Positions 29,249 through 38,162 are shown, counted from the stretch's first letter. The stretch: DNA of 64,000 nt from Chitinophagales bacterium (GCA_013297745.1 JAAFIM010000013.1:1-64000), one strand, 5' to 3'. Notes: generated by a model not told the origin, from the letters alone. Numbers and translations: made by a program.

Positions 29249-29630
29249 ATACGCAACGGAACTTTCCCAGAACTCTACTTTTTAAAAATATACGCAACGG
29301 AACTTTCCCAGAACCCTACTTTTTAAAAATATACGCAACGGAACTTTCCCAGAACCCTACTTTTCTAAAATATAGCCAACGGAACTTTCCCAGAACCCTA
29401 CTTTTTAAAAATATAGCCAACGGAACTTTCCCAGAACCCTACTTTTTAAAAATATACGCAACGGAACTTTCCCAGAACCCTACTTTTCTAAAATATAGCC
29501 AACGGAACTTTCCCAGAACCCTACTTTTTAAAAATATACGCAACGGAATTTTCCCAGAACCCTACTTTTTAAAAATATACGCAACGGAATTTTCCCAGAA
29601 CTCTACTTTTTAAAAATATACGCAACGGAA
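29249..29630 (+). repeat. Tandem array of nine 41-bp units plus a partial tenth
   Basis: Units begin at 29249, 29290, 29331, 29372, 29413, 29454, 29495, 29536, 29577 and 29618 (partial), an exact 41-bp period. Each unit contains GGAACTTTCC, CAGAACCCTAC and a TTTTTAAAAA palindrome. Variants occur: TACGCA versus TAGCCA at the unit start, TTTTCTAAAA at the ends of units 3 and 6, GGAATTTT in units 8-9. The 41-nt period is not a multiple of three and every frame has stops, so it is non-coding. There are no spacers, so it is not a CRISPR. It fills the gap between two converging transcription units, downstream of the operon terminator and before the pdxA terminator. Confidence 0.95.
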
Positions 29631-29648
29631 CAAATTTTTGATACATAA

Positions 29649-29682
29649 AAAAAACTTCCCAAAGTCTGTGCTTTCGGAAGTT
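29649..29682 (-). terminator. pdxA terminator
   Basis: On the minus strand AACTTCC-GAAAG pairs with CTTTG-GGAAGTT across a 6-nt loop and runs into a tract of eight T, immediately past the pdxA stop. Confidence 0.85.
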
Positions 29683-29687
29683 TATTA

Positions 29688-30761
29688 TTAGATTTTTTCG
29701 TCTACGTTTAATAGTTTTTCATCTACGTGCAAAGGGCGCAATGGACGGCTGTGCATATCCAAATAATCGGCGCGTTGTTTGACAATATCAATAGCCAAAA
29801 ATATAGCCTGCATCATAGAGTCTGGGCTAGCTTTGTCCTGACCAACTATATTGAAAGCTGTGCCGTGGTCTGGCGAAGTCCGCACACAAGGCAAACCTGC
29901 TGTATAATTGACCCCAGATTCAAAAGATAAGAGTTTGAAAGGTATAAGCCCTTGGTCGTGGTACATAGCCAACACCGCATCAAAGGGTTTGTAAGTGCCT
30001 GTGCCCCAAAACCCATCAGCAGCATAAGGTCCAAAAACTAAAATACCTTTTTTCTTAGCTTCTTCTATGGCTGGTTGGATAATCGTTTGTTCTTCTGTAC
30101 CAATAGCCCCTTCATCTCCCGCGTGTGGATTGAGCCCCAACACTGCAATTTTGGGTTTGCTGATAGCAAAATCAACCCGCAAAGACTCGTGTAAGAGTTG
30201 AATTTTTTTCAATAATTTTTCTTGGGTCAATTGTTGAGCTACTTGCTGAATGGGCAAATGATTGGTAACCAAAGCCACCCTTAAGCCTTCATTGACCATC
30301 ATCATCAAATGCTCAGGCGCGGACAAACGTTCTGCCAAGTATTCTGTATGCCCGATATGGGTAAAACCAGCCAACTGCATCGCTTTTTTATGAATGGGTG
30401 CGGTTACTAAAGCGTCAATATAACCCATTTTGAGGTCTTCGGTGGCTTGTTCCAACGCTATCAAAGCCAACTTGCCAGCTTCTTCGCTAATCTGCCCCAA
30501 CTCTATATTGGCGTCTCCCCAAAGATTGACGATATTGATAATATCTGGTTGGAAAGCATCTATACTTTTGATAGTACTTACCGCGATTTCGCCCAATTCG
30601 GGAAATAAAGCTTTATGAAAAGCCAAACTTTTGGCTGAGCCATATATGACCAACTCACATATAGATAAAATATGTTTGTCAGCTATCACTTTTAGTATTA
30701 CTTCTAAACCGATACCATTAATATCACCTATAGTAACACCTATTTTAGGTTTTTGTGTCAT
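29688..30761 (-). CDS. pdxA: 4-hydroxythreonine-4-phosphate dehydrogenase
   Basis: PdxA oxidises 4-phosphooxy-L-threonine with NAD(P), which leads, with PdxJ, to pyridoxine 5'-phosphate in the DXP-dependent vitamin B6 pathway. The N-terminus KIGVTIGDINGIGLEVILK is characteristic. The three metal-binding histidines are in HIGHTEY (about residue 137), LNPHAGDEG (about 212) and MYHDQGLIP (about 269). The substrate loop TSPDHGTAF is also present. At 357 aa it is slightly longer than usual because of a C-terminal tail (HVDEKLLNVDEKI). It lies 25 nt downstream of a lipoprotein gene on the same strand, probably in one transcript, and ends at a strong terminator. Confidence 0.96.
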   Translation of the reverse strand: MTQKPKIGVTIGDINGIGLEVILKVIADKHILSICELVIYGSAKSLAFHKALFPELGEIAVSTIKSIDAFQPDIINIVNLWGDANIELGQISEEAGKLALIALEQATEDLKMGYIDALVTAPIHKKAMQLAGFTHIGHTEYLAERLSAPEHLMMMVNEGLRVALVTNHLPIQQVAQQLTQEKLLKKIQLLHESLRVDFAISKPKIAVLGLNPHAGDEGAIGTEEQTIIQPAIEEAKKKGILVFGPYAADGFWGTGTYKPFDAVLAMYHDQGLIPFKLLSFESGVNYTAGLPCVRTSPDHGTAFNIVGQDKASPDSMMQAIFLAIDIVKQRADYLDMHSRPLRPLHVDEKLLNVDEKI

Positions 30762-30786
30762 TTTATAAAAAAATTTCTAAATAAGT

Positions 30787-31599
30787 CTAATTCAATTTAA
30801 TTTTTATCCAAATACTTGGCATTTCTGGCCGCCCTCGCGACTGCATCATCATTTGTCTACCCGCTTGAGGATTGAAAGGGTTAGTATTCATCGTGTTGGG
30901 ATTGCCGCCCATAGGATTTTGTCCGCCCATTTGACCGTTGGGATTATTGATAACGCTATTGGGATTTTGGTTTTGCAAATCATCGTCATCTATTTTCAAC
31001 TCATTAATCTGCAAATGTATGTTGAGGACTTCATTGCCTCGCAAGGCTCTATTTTGGTAAATAAACTTCCAAGGAATTTGGTATTCACAAACCAACTCGC
31101 CCAATTCGTCGTAAGACAAAGCCGCTTTACAATATTTGGAAGCTGTGTTGCTGGCTCTTAGCGGTTCAGGAGCAAAACCAATCATATCAAACTCTGTAGC
31201 CAAATCGCTATATCGTTTTTCCAATAATTTTTCGTCCGCACCCACTTTGGCCAATTGTTGTACTTGCGCTTCGGAAAGTGCCAAAGGAAAAGAGAGCCCC
31301 ATTAGGTTTTTTTCGCGCTTACTGGTATCTATATAAACTCCTGCCCCTTGTTGGATAAGCATCATTTGGATGGTTTTGCTTATTGTGCGGGTGCAAACAT
31401 ATAAGTTTTGGGCGTCATAAGCGATTTGATAAGTCCAATCGGGAAAAGATTTATCAGCTATAAATTGTTCGCTCCATTCGTTGGCTTGTCCATCTATTTT
31501 ATAAACTATAGTGCTGCGATTGAGCAAAGTAGCTGTTTTTTTTTGACAAGCCCCAAGAGACAAAACTAAAAGACAGAAAAATATGCTATAACGTATCAT
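30787..31599 (-). CDS. Lipoprotein with CBM9/DOMON-like domain (270 aa)
   Basis: The signal MIRYSIFFCLLVLSLGACQKK has a lipobox SLGAC at about residues 14-18. The following IVYKIDGQANEWSEQ ... IAYDAQNLYVCTRT resembles the start of a CBM9/DOMON-like beta-sandwich domain that is common in Bacteroidota surface proteins. Near the C-terminus there is a low-complexity Asn/Gly/Met/Gln-rich stretch (about residues 210-250), then a short strand ending IWIKIKLN. The ligand is unknown. It is the first gene of a probable two-gene transcript with pdxA. A TATCTTTG -7 box lies about 30 nt upstream at 31627-31634 (minus). Confidence 0.75.
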   Translation of the reverse strand: MIRYSIFFCLLVLSLGACQKKTATLLNRSTIVYKIDGQANEWSEQFIADKSFPDWTYQIAYDAQNLYVCTRTISKTIQMMLIQQGAGVYIDTSKREKNLMGLSFPLALSEAQVQQLAKVGADEKLLEKRYSDLATEFDMIGFAPEPLRASNTASKYCKAALSYDELGELVCEYQIPWKFIYQNRALRGNEVLNIHLQINELKIDDDDLQNQNPNSVINNPNGQMGGQNPMGGNPNTMNTNPFNPQAGRQMMMQSRGRPEMPSIWIKIKLN

Positions 31600-31626
31600 T
31601 AGTTATTTATATTAAAATAATCGGGG

Positions 31627-31634
31627 CAAAGATA
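31627..31634 (-). promoter_or_regulatory. Candidate -7 box of the lipoprotein-pdxA transcript
   Basis: TATCTTTG on the minus strand, followed by GCCCC, 28 nt upstream of ATG 31599. No clear -33 element. Confidence 0.5.
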
Positions 31635-31758
31635 CAGATTATTATTGACTGCTGTTATATTTATGTTGAATAAGAAGATAAAAAAATAGAAGCAAATAAA
31701 AAAACAATGTAAAAATGACATTTTTTATACAAAAATAGATTTTTTATGTAAAAAGTGC

Positions 31759-31766
31759 TATCTTTG
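31759..31766 (+). promoter_or_regulatory. Candidate -7 box of the YadA-head fibre gene
   Basis: TATCTTTG on the plus strand followed by TGTCGC, about 60 nt upstream of ATG 31827. The -33 region is AT-rich without a clean TTTG. Confidence 0.5.
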
Positions 31767-31826
31767 TGTCGCATTTACTAACACAGAGCATTATTACATC
31801 ATTTTATAAAAAATCATTTTACACTT

Positions 31827-34184
31827 ATGCGCCAATTAATACTATTTTTAGGGACTTTTTGCCTCTACAATGCACATACCTATAGCCAAAACGTAGGTAT
31901 TGGTACAGCTACCCCCCAAACTAGTGCCAAGTTAGAAATCAATTCAACCAACAGTGGTATTTTGATACCCAGAATGACACAAGCCCAACGCAATGCTATC
32001 GGAAGCCCAGCCAATGGTTTATTAATTTATCAAACAGACGCTACTATAGGCTTTTGGTATTATGATATTTCCATTTGGAAAACCTTTGGCGGTTCACAAA
32101 CCTTGAGCATAAGTGGCAATAATTTAACTATAAGTGGAGGAAACACTATAAGTTTGCCCACAGGCGGTTTAAGCCCTTTCGAACGCGACCCGATTGGTGG
32201 GGATGTACAACCTGTTTCTTCTATTGTTAATATAGGTTCAGACAATTTTGTATTTGGCAGCCAACAGTTGGACGATGCGGTTGGAAGTTCGGATGATTCG
32301 CGCTTATTTTTCCACAAATCTAAATCAGCCTTTAGAGCAGGATTTGCCAATGCCAACCAATGGGACAATAGCAATGTAGGCTTTGGTTCGTTTGCTGTTG
32401 GTTACAACAATATAGCATCTCAACAGTATAGTGCAGCCTTTGGACAAGAATCCACCGCATCTGGCGCTTTATCGTTTGCTATTGGTTATCAAACTACAGC
32501 TTCTGGGCAACAATCTGTAGCTTTGGGGCAAAACACTTTAGCTAATGCTAGCAATTCTTTTTCTTTTGGTTATTTAACTACAGCTTCTGGACAACAGTCT
32601 ATAGCTATGGGACAAGGCGCAAATGCTTCCGCTTTGGGGGCTTTTGCGACTGGCTATTTGACGATAGCTTCTGGGCAGTATGCAATGGCAAACAATCAAG
32701 CCACTGTGGCTTCAGGCAATGGTGCTAGCAGTTTTGGATATTTGACCACAGCCACAGGACAATTTTCGATAGCAGCTGGTGCCAATAGCCAAGCTAGTTC
32801 TACTTCTAGTTTTGCCTTTGGGCAGGGGGCAGTAGCCAGCAATCAAATGGCTTTCGCGACAGGATTAAACACTCGCGCTGCTGGGCAATATTCTACCGCT
32901 ATGGGGCAAGAAACCTTTGCTCAAGGCATCAATACGTTCGCTACAGGTTACCAAACTACCGCTACAGGCAACTACGCTGTGGCTATTGGGCAAGGTACTA
33001 ATGCTGCTGGTGCAAATAGTTTTGCTGCTGGCTACCAAACTACAGCCACCGGGCAATATTCTACCGCTATGGGACAAAACAGCCAAGCTACTGGGCAAAA
33101 TTCATTTGCTTTTGGATATTTTATTACAGCTACAGGCAATAATTCATTTGTAGCAGGCAATAATAACCGCGTAGATAATCAAAATTCTGTTGCCTTAGGT
33201 GTCAATCAATTAGTAACGGGCGATAATTCATTCGCTTTGGGCTCCAACAATAGAATAACCGCAAATTTTGCTTTTGGATTGGGCGGCAACAACACTGTCA
33301 ACAACTTTGGGGCAGCAGCTATCGGTATAGAAAATCTATCTTCGGGTTCTAACTCTTTGGCTGTTGGCTATCAAACCACTGCTACAGGTAGTACTTCTAT
33401 TGCTATGGGCAATCAAGCGAATGCTACAGCCAATTTTGCTATTGCTATTGGGCATCAAAACCAAGCATCTGGCGTTTGGGGATTAGCTATGGGTATGTCA
33501 AGTATAGCGAGCGGGCAAAATGCGGTAGCTATAGGCAATGCGGTAAGTGCTACTGGTCAAAATTCCGTGGTTTTGGGAGTTAGTGCAAGTTCCAACCGAA
33601 ATGGCTCTGTATCTCTAGGTCAACAAACTTCAGCTAATGGAGATGGTAGCGTAGCGGCAGGTTTTGGTAGCAATGCAGGTTCTTATGGAGAAATAGCTTT
33701 GGGTAGTTTTAACACGACTTACGCTGTCAGCAGTCAAGCATCTTTTGCTGCCGCAGACCGTATTTTCAGTGTGGGTATTGGCACTAGCGCAGCTAGCCGC
33801 GCCAACGCTATGACTATTCTAAAAAATGGAAATACAGGTTTTGGCACATCAACACCTACAGCTACAGTAGATATAAGCGGTACAACTAAAGTTGGTGCTA
33901 CAGGTTCTATTATCCAATCTATTGTGCGTGGCAACCCTACTTTAGATATACCAAGTATAGCTGCTGGCGGAACTTTTGTAGCTAGTTTTCCTGCTGTCGC
34001 AGGGGCTACCCTCAACAGTTCTGTTATTATTACCCCCCTACAATCTCTACCAAACGGCATTATAATCGCTTATTCTCGTGTCAGTTCAGGTGCAGGGGCT
34101 ATAGAAGTCAAATTTACCAATATCACAGGAGGAGCTATAGACCCAGCTTCTATGAATTGGAACATCACGGTAATCAACTACTAA
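31827..34184 (+). CDS. YadA-head-type secreted fibre protein without membrane anchor (785 aa)
   Basis: Signal peptide at residues 1-21 (ending NAHTYSQ). An N-terminal module follows (VGIGTATPQTSAKLEIN ... GILIPRMTQAQRNAI ... GLLIYQTD) that is typical of Bacteroidota fibre proteins. Residues about 185-620 are left-handed-parallel YadA head repeats of about 14 residues. They largely alternate between an FGY/TGYxTTAxG type and an MGQxxxAxG type, giving a roughly 28-residue super-repeat. The block DRIFSVGIGTSAASRANAM ... GNTGFGTSTP (about 645-675) precedes a C-terminal beta domain of about 90 residues ending NWNITVINY. There is no YadA beta-barrel anchor, no S74 chaperone and no recognisable T9SS sorting domain. 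It is likely a trimeric surface or released adhesin; how it leaves the outer membrane is unclear. Confidence 0.85.
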   Translation: MRQLILFLGTFCLYNAHTYSQNVGIGTATPQTSAKLEINSTNSGILIPRMTQAQRNAIGSPANGLLIYQTDATIGFWYYDISIWKTFGGSQTLSISGNNLTISGGNTISLPTGGLSPFERDPIGGDVQPVSSIVNIGSDNFVFGSQQLDDAVGSSDDSRLFFHKSKSAFRAGFANANQWDNSNVGFGSFAVGYNNIASQQYSAAFGQESTASGALSFAIGYQTTASGQQSVALGQNTLANASNSFSFGYLTTASGQQSIAMGQGANASALGAFATGYLTIASGQYAMANNQATVASGNGASSFGYLTTATGQFSIAAGANSQASSTSSFAFGQGAVASNQMAFATGLNTRAAGQYSTAMGQETFAQGINTFATGYQTTATGNYAVAIGQGTNAAGANSFAAGYQTTATGQYSTAMGQNSQATGQNSFAFGYFITATGNNSFVAGNNNRVDNQNSVALGVNQLVTGDNSFALGSNNRITANFAFGLGGNNTVNNFGAAAIGIENLSSGSNSLAVGYQTTATGSTSIAMGNQANATANFAIAIGHQNQASGVWGLAMGMSSIASGQNAVAIGNAVSATGQNSVVLGVSASSNRNGSVSLGQQTSANGDGSVAAGFGSNAGSYGEIALGSFNTTYAVSSQASFAAADRIFSVGIGTSAASRANAMTILKNGNTGFGTSTPTATVDISGTTKVGATGSIIQSIVRGNPTLDIPSIAAGGTFVASFPAVAGATLNSSVIITPLQSLPNGIIIAYSRVSSGAGAIEVKFTNITGGAIDPASMNWNITVINY

Positions 34185-34196
34185 GCTTACAAAAAT

Positions 34197-34226
34197 CCCC
34201 GCGTTGCGGCGTGGGGAAATATGTTT
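34197..34226 (+). terminator. Weak terminator after the YadA-head fibre gene
   Basis: A CCCCGC/GTGGGG stem around a GTTGCGGC loop, followed after a few bases by a short T-run. Weak compared with the other terminators in the window. Confidence 0.4.
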
Positions 34227-34321
34227 TTAGAACCACAAGCGCAACTCCTATTGATTATTGGTATTTATCATATACAATTTTTTTATCCAATTGCGTCAAG
34301 GGATGCGGTTGGATTTTTTTT

Positions 34322-34356
34322 ATAAAAAAAATCCCCTCACACCAAAGCGTAAGGGG
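34322..34356 (-). terminator. Terminator of the OmpA-domain protein gene
   Basis: On the minus strand CCCCTTACGC pairs with GTGTGAGGGG (two G-U pairs) around a TTTG loop and runs into eight T, 22 nt past the stop at 34379. Confidence 0.85.
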
Positions 34357-34378
34357 ACAATAGAGGAAAGAGAAGTTA

Positions 34379-36070
34379 TTATTTACACTCTTTGAGTTGT
34401 ATGTTTTTGAAATCGTCTATTTTTTTGAAATCGCGTTTGCGAGCGATATACATATTTTTAGACTTTTTGAATTTCAATTTGCTAAGGCGAGTTTCGTAGT
34501 ACAATTTTTTCTTGCCTTTTTCGTAAGTCATTAACACCACCACATCACCAGCATTGGTATGTTCTTTGATGTCAAATTCTTTTGGACGAGTTTTGTTTTT
34601 GCGAGTGTGGTTTTTGGCTTTGTACACGTAAGGAGCGGGCAAATCTTTTATTTTTTCGCCAACTATAATTTTACAGTTTTTGAGTACGCGAGTTTTGAGG
34701 CGGTGCGTATTTTTCTTGTCCATAGCTGCTGCTTCTTTCCATTCGCCGATTTTGTAGTTGCCAGAAGCGGGTACATTTTGGAAAACATAGTATTCGCAAT
34801 TTACAGCACCCAAACAGTCAGTTGGTTCGCGTTTTTCGGTATCCCAACGGATAAAACCTTGTGCTGTGGTCAAACCAGTCAAAATGATAGGTTTTTGAAC
34901 CGTAACGCTAGATTTAAGCAAGTACAAAGTTACGGTTTTGTTGGGGTCTCCTTTTGCCATATTAGCACCATCTTTAGCTTCAATAATTGTATTTTTGCTT
35001 TGGTTGATGTTGCGGTAAGCGGGGAAAACCTCTTCAGTAACTTTATCATTCATAAAATAACCGCAAAGGTCAAGGTCATAAGCGAATTTTTTATCCTCTT
35101 TTACCTCTACACTCAATGCAGATAAATCTTTGGAATACACACCGTTGGTAAATTTAGCTACAGTTTCTGTGCTGCTGCGCACGTCTGCTGCGGTTTTGTT
35201 GGGTGATTCTTCTCCGCCGAATGGGTCTTCGTTGCAATCTTCTTGGCAAGGGCGAGGATACGCACAAGCGCAATAACCCGCATCTTGGAAATCAAAATTG
35301 TAGGTTTCGCAAGCTCCATCTTTTTGGGTAGGACCGCAAGGGCGGCCTGTGTTAGTCCAAACTATTTTGCCACTTGCGTCTTTATTGCCGCGATAAAGCG
35401 TTGCTGAACTATTAGCAGGTTTTACCATTGGCATTTTTACGCTCCAAGTTTTGGCGGATGCTAAATCAGCACCGTTAAATTTGGCTGAATAAAACATAGC
35501 CGTACTAAATTGTAGTTTGCGGCCTGTATTATCCAACATAGACAATTGGTTGAGTTTAAAATCAGCTGCCGATTTGAATTGGCGAATTTCAAACTGTAAA
35601 TTTTTGTTCTTTTGAGGTTTGTACGAACCTTTTTGTACTTTGACCTCCAAGCAATTTTGTTTCAATAGCGTATCTCGGTCATCATCTTCCAAAGTCAATA
35701 CCACAAACACACGACGATTGGGGTCTAATTTTTCGTATTTGGGATTGGCTTCACCATAGAAAAACAATTCTATTTTGTCATCAGTTTCTCCTTTGCTTTT
35801 GACATAAGCAAAAGCTGATTTGGCGCGGCGTTCTGACAAGCCATCGTTATATGTTTCGCTACCCAATTTGCAAGTATGCCCTGTAACGCGCAATTTTAGG
35901 CGGCGGCCATCAGTGGCCTGAAACATAGAATCCACAGTTTTTTTGCTTTGGTCAAGCAAAAGGTCTTTATTGAGCTGGAAATAGACCTCAAAGCTATCTA
36001 CTAACCCTTGTGCTTGGGTACTACCAGCACAAGCTAGCGCAAGCATAGAGCTTAGGAACACTTTTTTCAT
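34379..36070 (-). CDS. Secreted/periplasmic protein with N-terminal OmpA-like domain (563 aa)
   Basis: Signal peptide at residues 1-20 (MKKVFLSSMLALACAGSTQA). The OmpA C-terminal-like, peptidoglycan-binding domain follows at once (about residues 25-130): VTGHTCKLGSETYNDGLSERRAKSAFAYV and FYGEANPKYE. In the canonical GHTD motif the aspartate, which contacts the peptidoglycan diaminopimelate, is a cysteine here; the arginine of the SERRA helix is kept. The remaining 430 residues are unrecognised and include a cysteine-rich part (about 260-285: CGPTQKDGACETYNF, CACAYPRPCQEDC) and a lysine-rich C-terminus. The domain order is unusual, since this domain is normally C-terminal. The gene is monocistronic, with its own promoter box and a strong terminator. 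A cell-envelope role is inferred. Confidence 0.8.
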   Translation of the reverse strand: MKKVFLSSMLALACAGSTQAQGLVDSFEVYFQLNKDLLLDQSKKTVDSMFQATDGRRLKLRVTGHTCKLGSETYNDGLSERRAKSAFAYVKSKGETDDKIELFFYGEANPKYEKLDPNRRVFVVLTLEDDDRDTLLKQNCLEVKVQKGSYKPQKNKNLQFEIRQFKSAADFKLNQLSMLDNTGRKLQFSTAMFYSAKFNGADLASAKTWSVKMPMVKPANSSATLYRGNKDASGKIVWTNTGRPCGPTQKDGACETYNFDFQDAGYCACAYPRPCQEDCNEDPFGGEESPNKTAADVRSSTETVAKFTNGVYSKDLSALSVEVKEDKKFAYDLDLCGYFMNDKVTEEVFPAYRNINQSKNTIIEAKDGANMAKGDPNKTVTLYLLKSSVTVQKPIILTGLTTAQGFIRWDTEKREPTDCLGAVNCEYYVFQNVPASGNYKIGEWKEAAAMDKKNTHRLKTRVLKNCKIIVGEKIKDLPAPYVYKAKNHTRKNKTRPKEFDIKEHTNAGDVVVLMTYEKGKKKLYYETRLSKLKFKKSKNMYIARKRDFKKIDDFKNIQLKECK

Positions 36071-36137
36071 CGGAAAGGTGCTTTTGATTTATTGTTAATG
36101 GAATAAAAATTGAATATACATAAAAAAAATTCGGGCG

Positions 36138-36145
36138 CAAAATTA
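36138..36145 (-). promoter_or_regulatory. Candidate -7 box of the OmpA-domain gene
   Basis: TAATTTTG on the minus strand followed by CGCC, 68 nt upstream of ATG 36070. The surrounding GGCGCAAAATTAGCTAT (plus strand) recurs exactly upstream of the ATPase gene at 50900-50916. Confidence 0.5.
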
Positions 36146-36248
36146 GCTATTTTTTTTATAAAATCATTGTAAAGTTATTTTTTTTATCAAAAAAGGATGT
36201 TTTTTTATAATTTTGATACAAAAACGCTATTTTCTAACATAAAAACTT

Positions 36249-36256
36249 TAATTTTG
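36249..36256 (+). promoter_or_regulatory. Candidate -7 box of rpoN
   Basis: TAATTTTG on the plus strand, 50 nt upstream of ATG 36306. No TTTG at the normal -33 spacing. Confidence 0.4.
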
Positions 36257-36305
36257 CTGCCTAAATTTTAATTCACTCCTCATCAACTGCTGAATACTAT
36301 AAAAT

Positions 36306-37913
36306 ATGCTCAAGAATTTTTTATCCCAAAAAATGCTGCAAAAACTCACCCCGCAGCAAATCCAAGTTATGAAACTGCTACAAGTGCCCACTGCCGAACT
36401 GGAACAACGCATACAAGAAGAGTTGGAAGGCAATCCAGCGTTGGAAGAACTGGAAAGCGAAAAAGATGAATTTATCAACGAAGTAAGCCCAGAAATCAAA
36501 GATACAGACAAACCCAATACCGACAAGGATAGCCAAGAAGAAGAATCTTATATCACAGAAACAGCCAACAAAGACAATAATTATGAAGACTTTGAGGGCA
36601 ACAATAATGAAGATTTTGATGATAGGCACGACAATCCCCAATACGAAGAGTATCTAGAACAATATATGAACGATGATACCCCCAATTACAAACTAAATGC
36701 TAGCCTCACTTCAGCTGACGAAGAGGATAAAACTAGCCCCGTAATGGTAGAAAGTACATTTTATGAATATATGCAAGAACAATTACATTTGTTGGAATTG
36801 ACCAAATTAGAGGAAAAAATTGCCTTGCAAATCATAGGCAGCCTCAATGAAGATGGTTATCTCACCCGCGATGTTGAGTCTTTGTCGGATGACTTATTGT
36901 TTGCACACAACATCAATATAGAACCCCGCCAAATAGAAAAAGTATTGCTACAAATACAAACCCTTGACCCTGCGGGCATAGCTGCACAAAATCTACAAGA
37001 GTGTTTGCAACTCCAACTCCAACGCAAGCTAAAGTCAGAAGACTTGCGCAAAAACTACTCGAGCGAAGGCGTGCGTTATCTCAAATTAGCTTTGGATGTG
37101 ATTACAGACTATTTTGACGAATTTTCACGCAAACATTATCCCAAATTGCTACAACAACTCAATATAGATAAAGAAGAGTTGAAAGATATTACCAAAGAGA
37201 TTTTAAAACTAAATCCCAAACCTGGTAGTCTTTATGCTAGTGCCTCCAAAAGCAGCAAACAGTATATTACCCCCGATTTTACGATAGAAACCAACAGCTT
37301 GGGCGAATTGGAACTAAGCCTCAACTCTCGCAATGCGCCTGATTTGCGCGTAAGCGAACACTACAAGGAAATGCTCCAATCCTACAACCATAAATCTAGC
37401 TTGGATAAAAAACAAAAAGAAGCGGTTTTGTTTGTCAAACAAAAAATAGAATCTGCTCGCTGGTTTATTGATGCCATCCGCCAACGCCAACAAACTATGC
37501 TTAGTGTAATGGAAGCCATTATGTATTATCAAAAAGGATTTTTGCTCACAGGTGACGAAAAAAATCTAAAACCAATGATACTCAAAGATGTAGCTGACCT
37601 CACCAGTTTGGATATTTCTACAGTGTCGCGGGTAGTCAACGAAAAATATGTACAAACCGAATTTGGTATCAAACGCTTGCGCGAATTTTTCACTGAAGGC
37701 ATACTCAACGACGAGGGAGACGAAGTTTCTACCGCAGAAATCAAACAGTTGCTAACCGAATTTGTACAAAGCGAGGACAAAGACCAACCCCTATCCGACG
37801 AAAAGCTGAGGCTGATGCTGGTAGAAAAAGGATTTAGCATAGCCCGCCGCACAGTAGCCAAATACCGCGAAGAGTTGAATATCGCTGTGGCGCGACTAAG
37901 AAAAGAATTATAA
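36306..37913 (+). CDS. rpoN: RNA polymerase sigma-54 factor
   Basis: Sigma-54 directs RNA polymerase to -24/-12 promoters and needs AAA+ activators for open-complex formation. Region I is glutamine/leucine-rich at the N-terminus (LSQKMLQKLTPQQIQVMKLLQ ... ELEQRIQEELEGNPALEE, residues 6-50). Region II is very acidic (about 50-125). The core-binding domain follows (GSLNEDGYLTRDVESL, LDPAGIAAQNLQECL). A helix-turn-helix region lies at about 430-460 (DLTSLDISTVSRVVNEKYV). The RpoN box ARRTVAKYREEL is at about 513-524. At 535 aa it is full length and appears intact. It is a single gene with its own terminator. No activator gene is in the window; one good -24/-12 candidate lies at 45907-45922. Confidence 0.97.
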   Translation: MLKNFLSQKMLQKLTPQQIQVMKLLQVPTAELEQRIQEELEGNPALEELESEKDEFINEVSPEIKDTDKPNTDKDSQEEESYITETANKDNNYEDFEGNNNEDFDDRHDNPQYEEYLEQYMNDDTPNYKLNASLTSADEEDKTSPVMVESTFYEYMQEQLHLLELTKLEEKIALQIIGSLNEDGYLTRDVESLSDDLLFAHNINIEPRQIEKVLLQIQTLDPAGIAAQNLQECLQLQLQRKLKSEDLRKNYSSEGVRYLKLALDVITDYFDEFSRKHYPKLLQQLNIDKEELKDITKEILKLNPKPGSLYASASKSSKQYITPDFTIETNSLGELELSLNSRNAPDLRVSEHYKEMLQSYNHKSSLDKKQKEAVLFVKQKIESARWFIDAIRQRQQTMLSVMEAIMYYQKGFLLTGDEKNLKPMILKDVADLTSLDISTVSRVVNEKYVQTEFGIKRLREFFTEGILNDEGDEVSTAEIKQLLTEFVQSEDKDQPLSDEKLRLMLVEKGFSIARRTVAKYREELNIAVARLRKEL

Positions 37914-37941
37914 AAATTTGAACAGTTATTAAAAATTTAGC

Positions 37942-37973
37942 AGCTCTTGGATATACTTCCAAGGGCTTTTTTT
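37942..37973 (+). terminator. rpoN terminator
   Basis: AGCTCTTGGA (37942-37951) pairs with TCCAAGGGCT (37958-37967) around a 6-nt loop and is followed by seven T. Confidence 0.9.
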
Positions 37974-38043
37974 GTCAAAAAAGCGTAAAAATATAATTAT
38001 ATTCAACTTTTTTGCGTTATTAAGTTGCATTTTTTAACAAAAG

Positions 38044-38075
38044 TTTGCGTCTATGTAAAAAAATTGTTAAATTTG
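38044..38075 (+). promoter_or_regulatory. Promoter of the 689-aa T9SS-secreted protein gene
   Basis: TTTG (38044-38047), 20 nt, TAAATTTG (38068-38075), then CGGCC: a full match to the Bacteroidota consensus. The leader would be about 80 nt before ATG 38163. Confidence 0.75.
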
Positions 38076-38162
38076 CGGCCAACTAAGCTCAAAATTCAAT
38101 GTAAAACTTGTATCCATACATTTTAAAATCAATCTATTCCAATTAAATAAAAAAATGATATT

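Noticed and set aside
29249-29630. 41-bp array as a CRISPR
   Set aside because: Units are directly adjacent with no unique spacers, no cas genes are present, and the period is exact.
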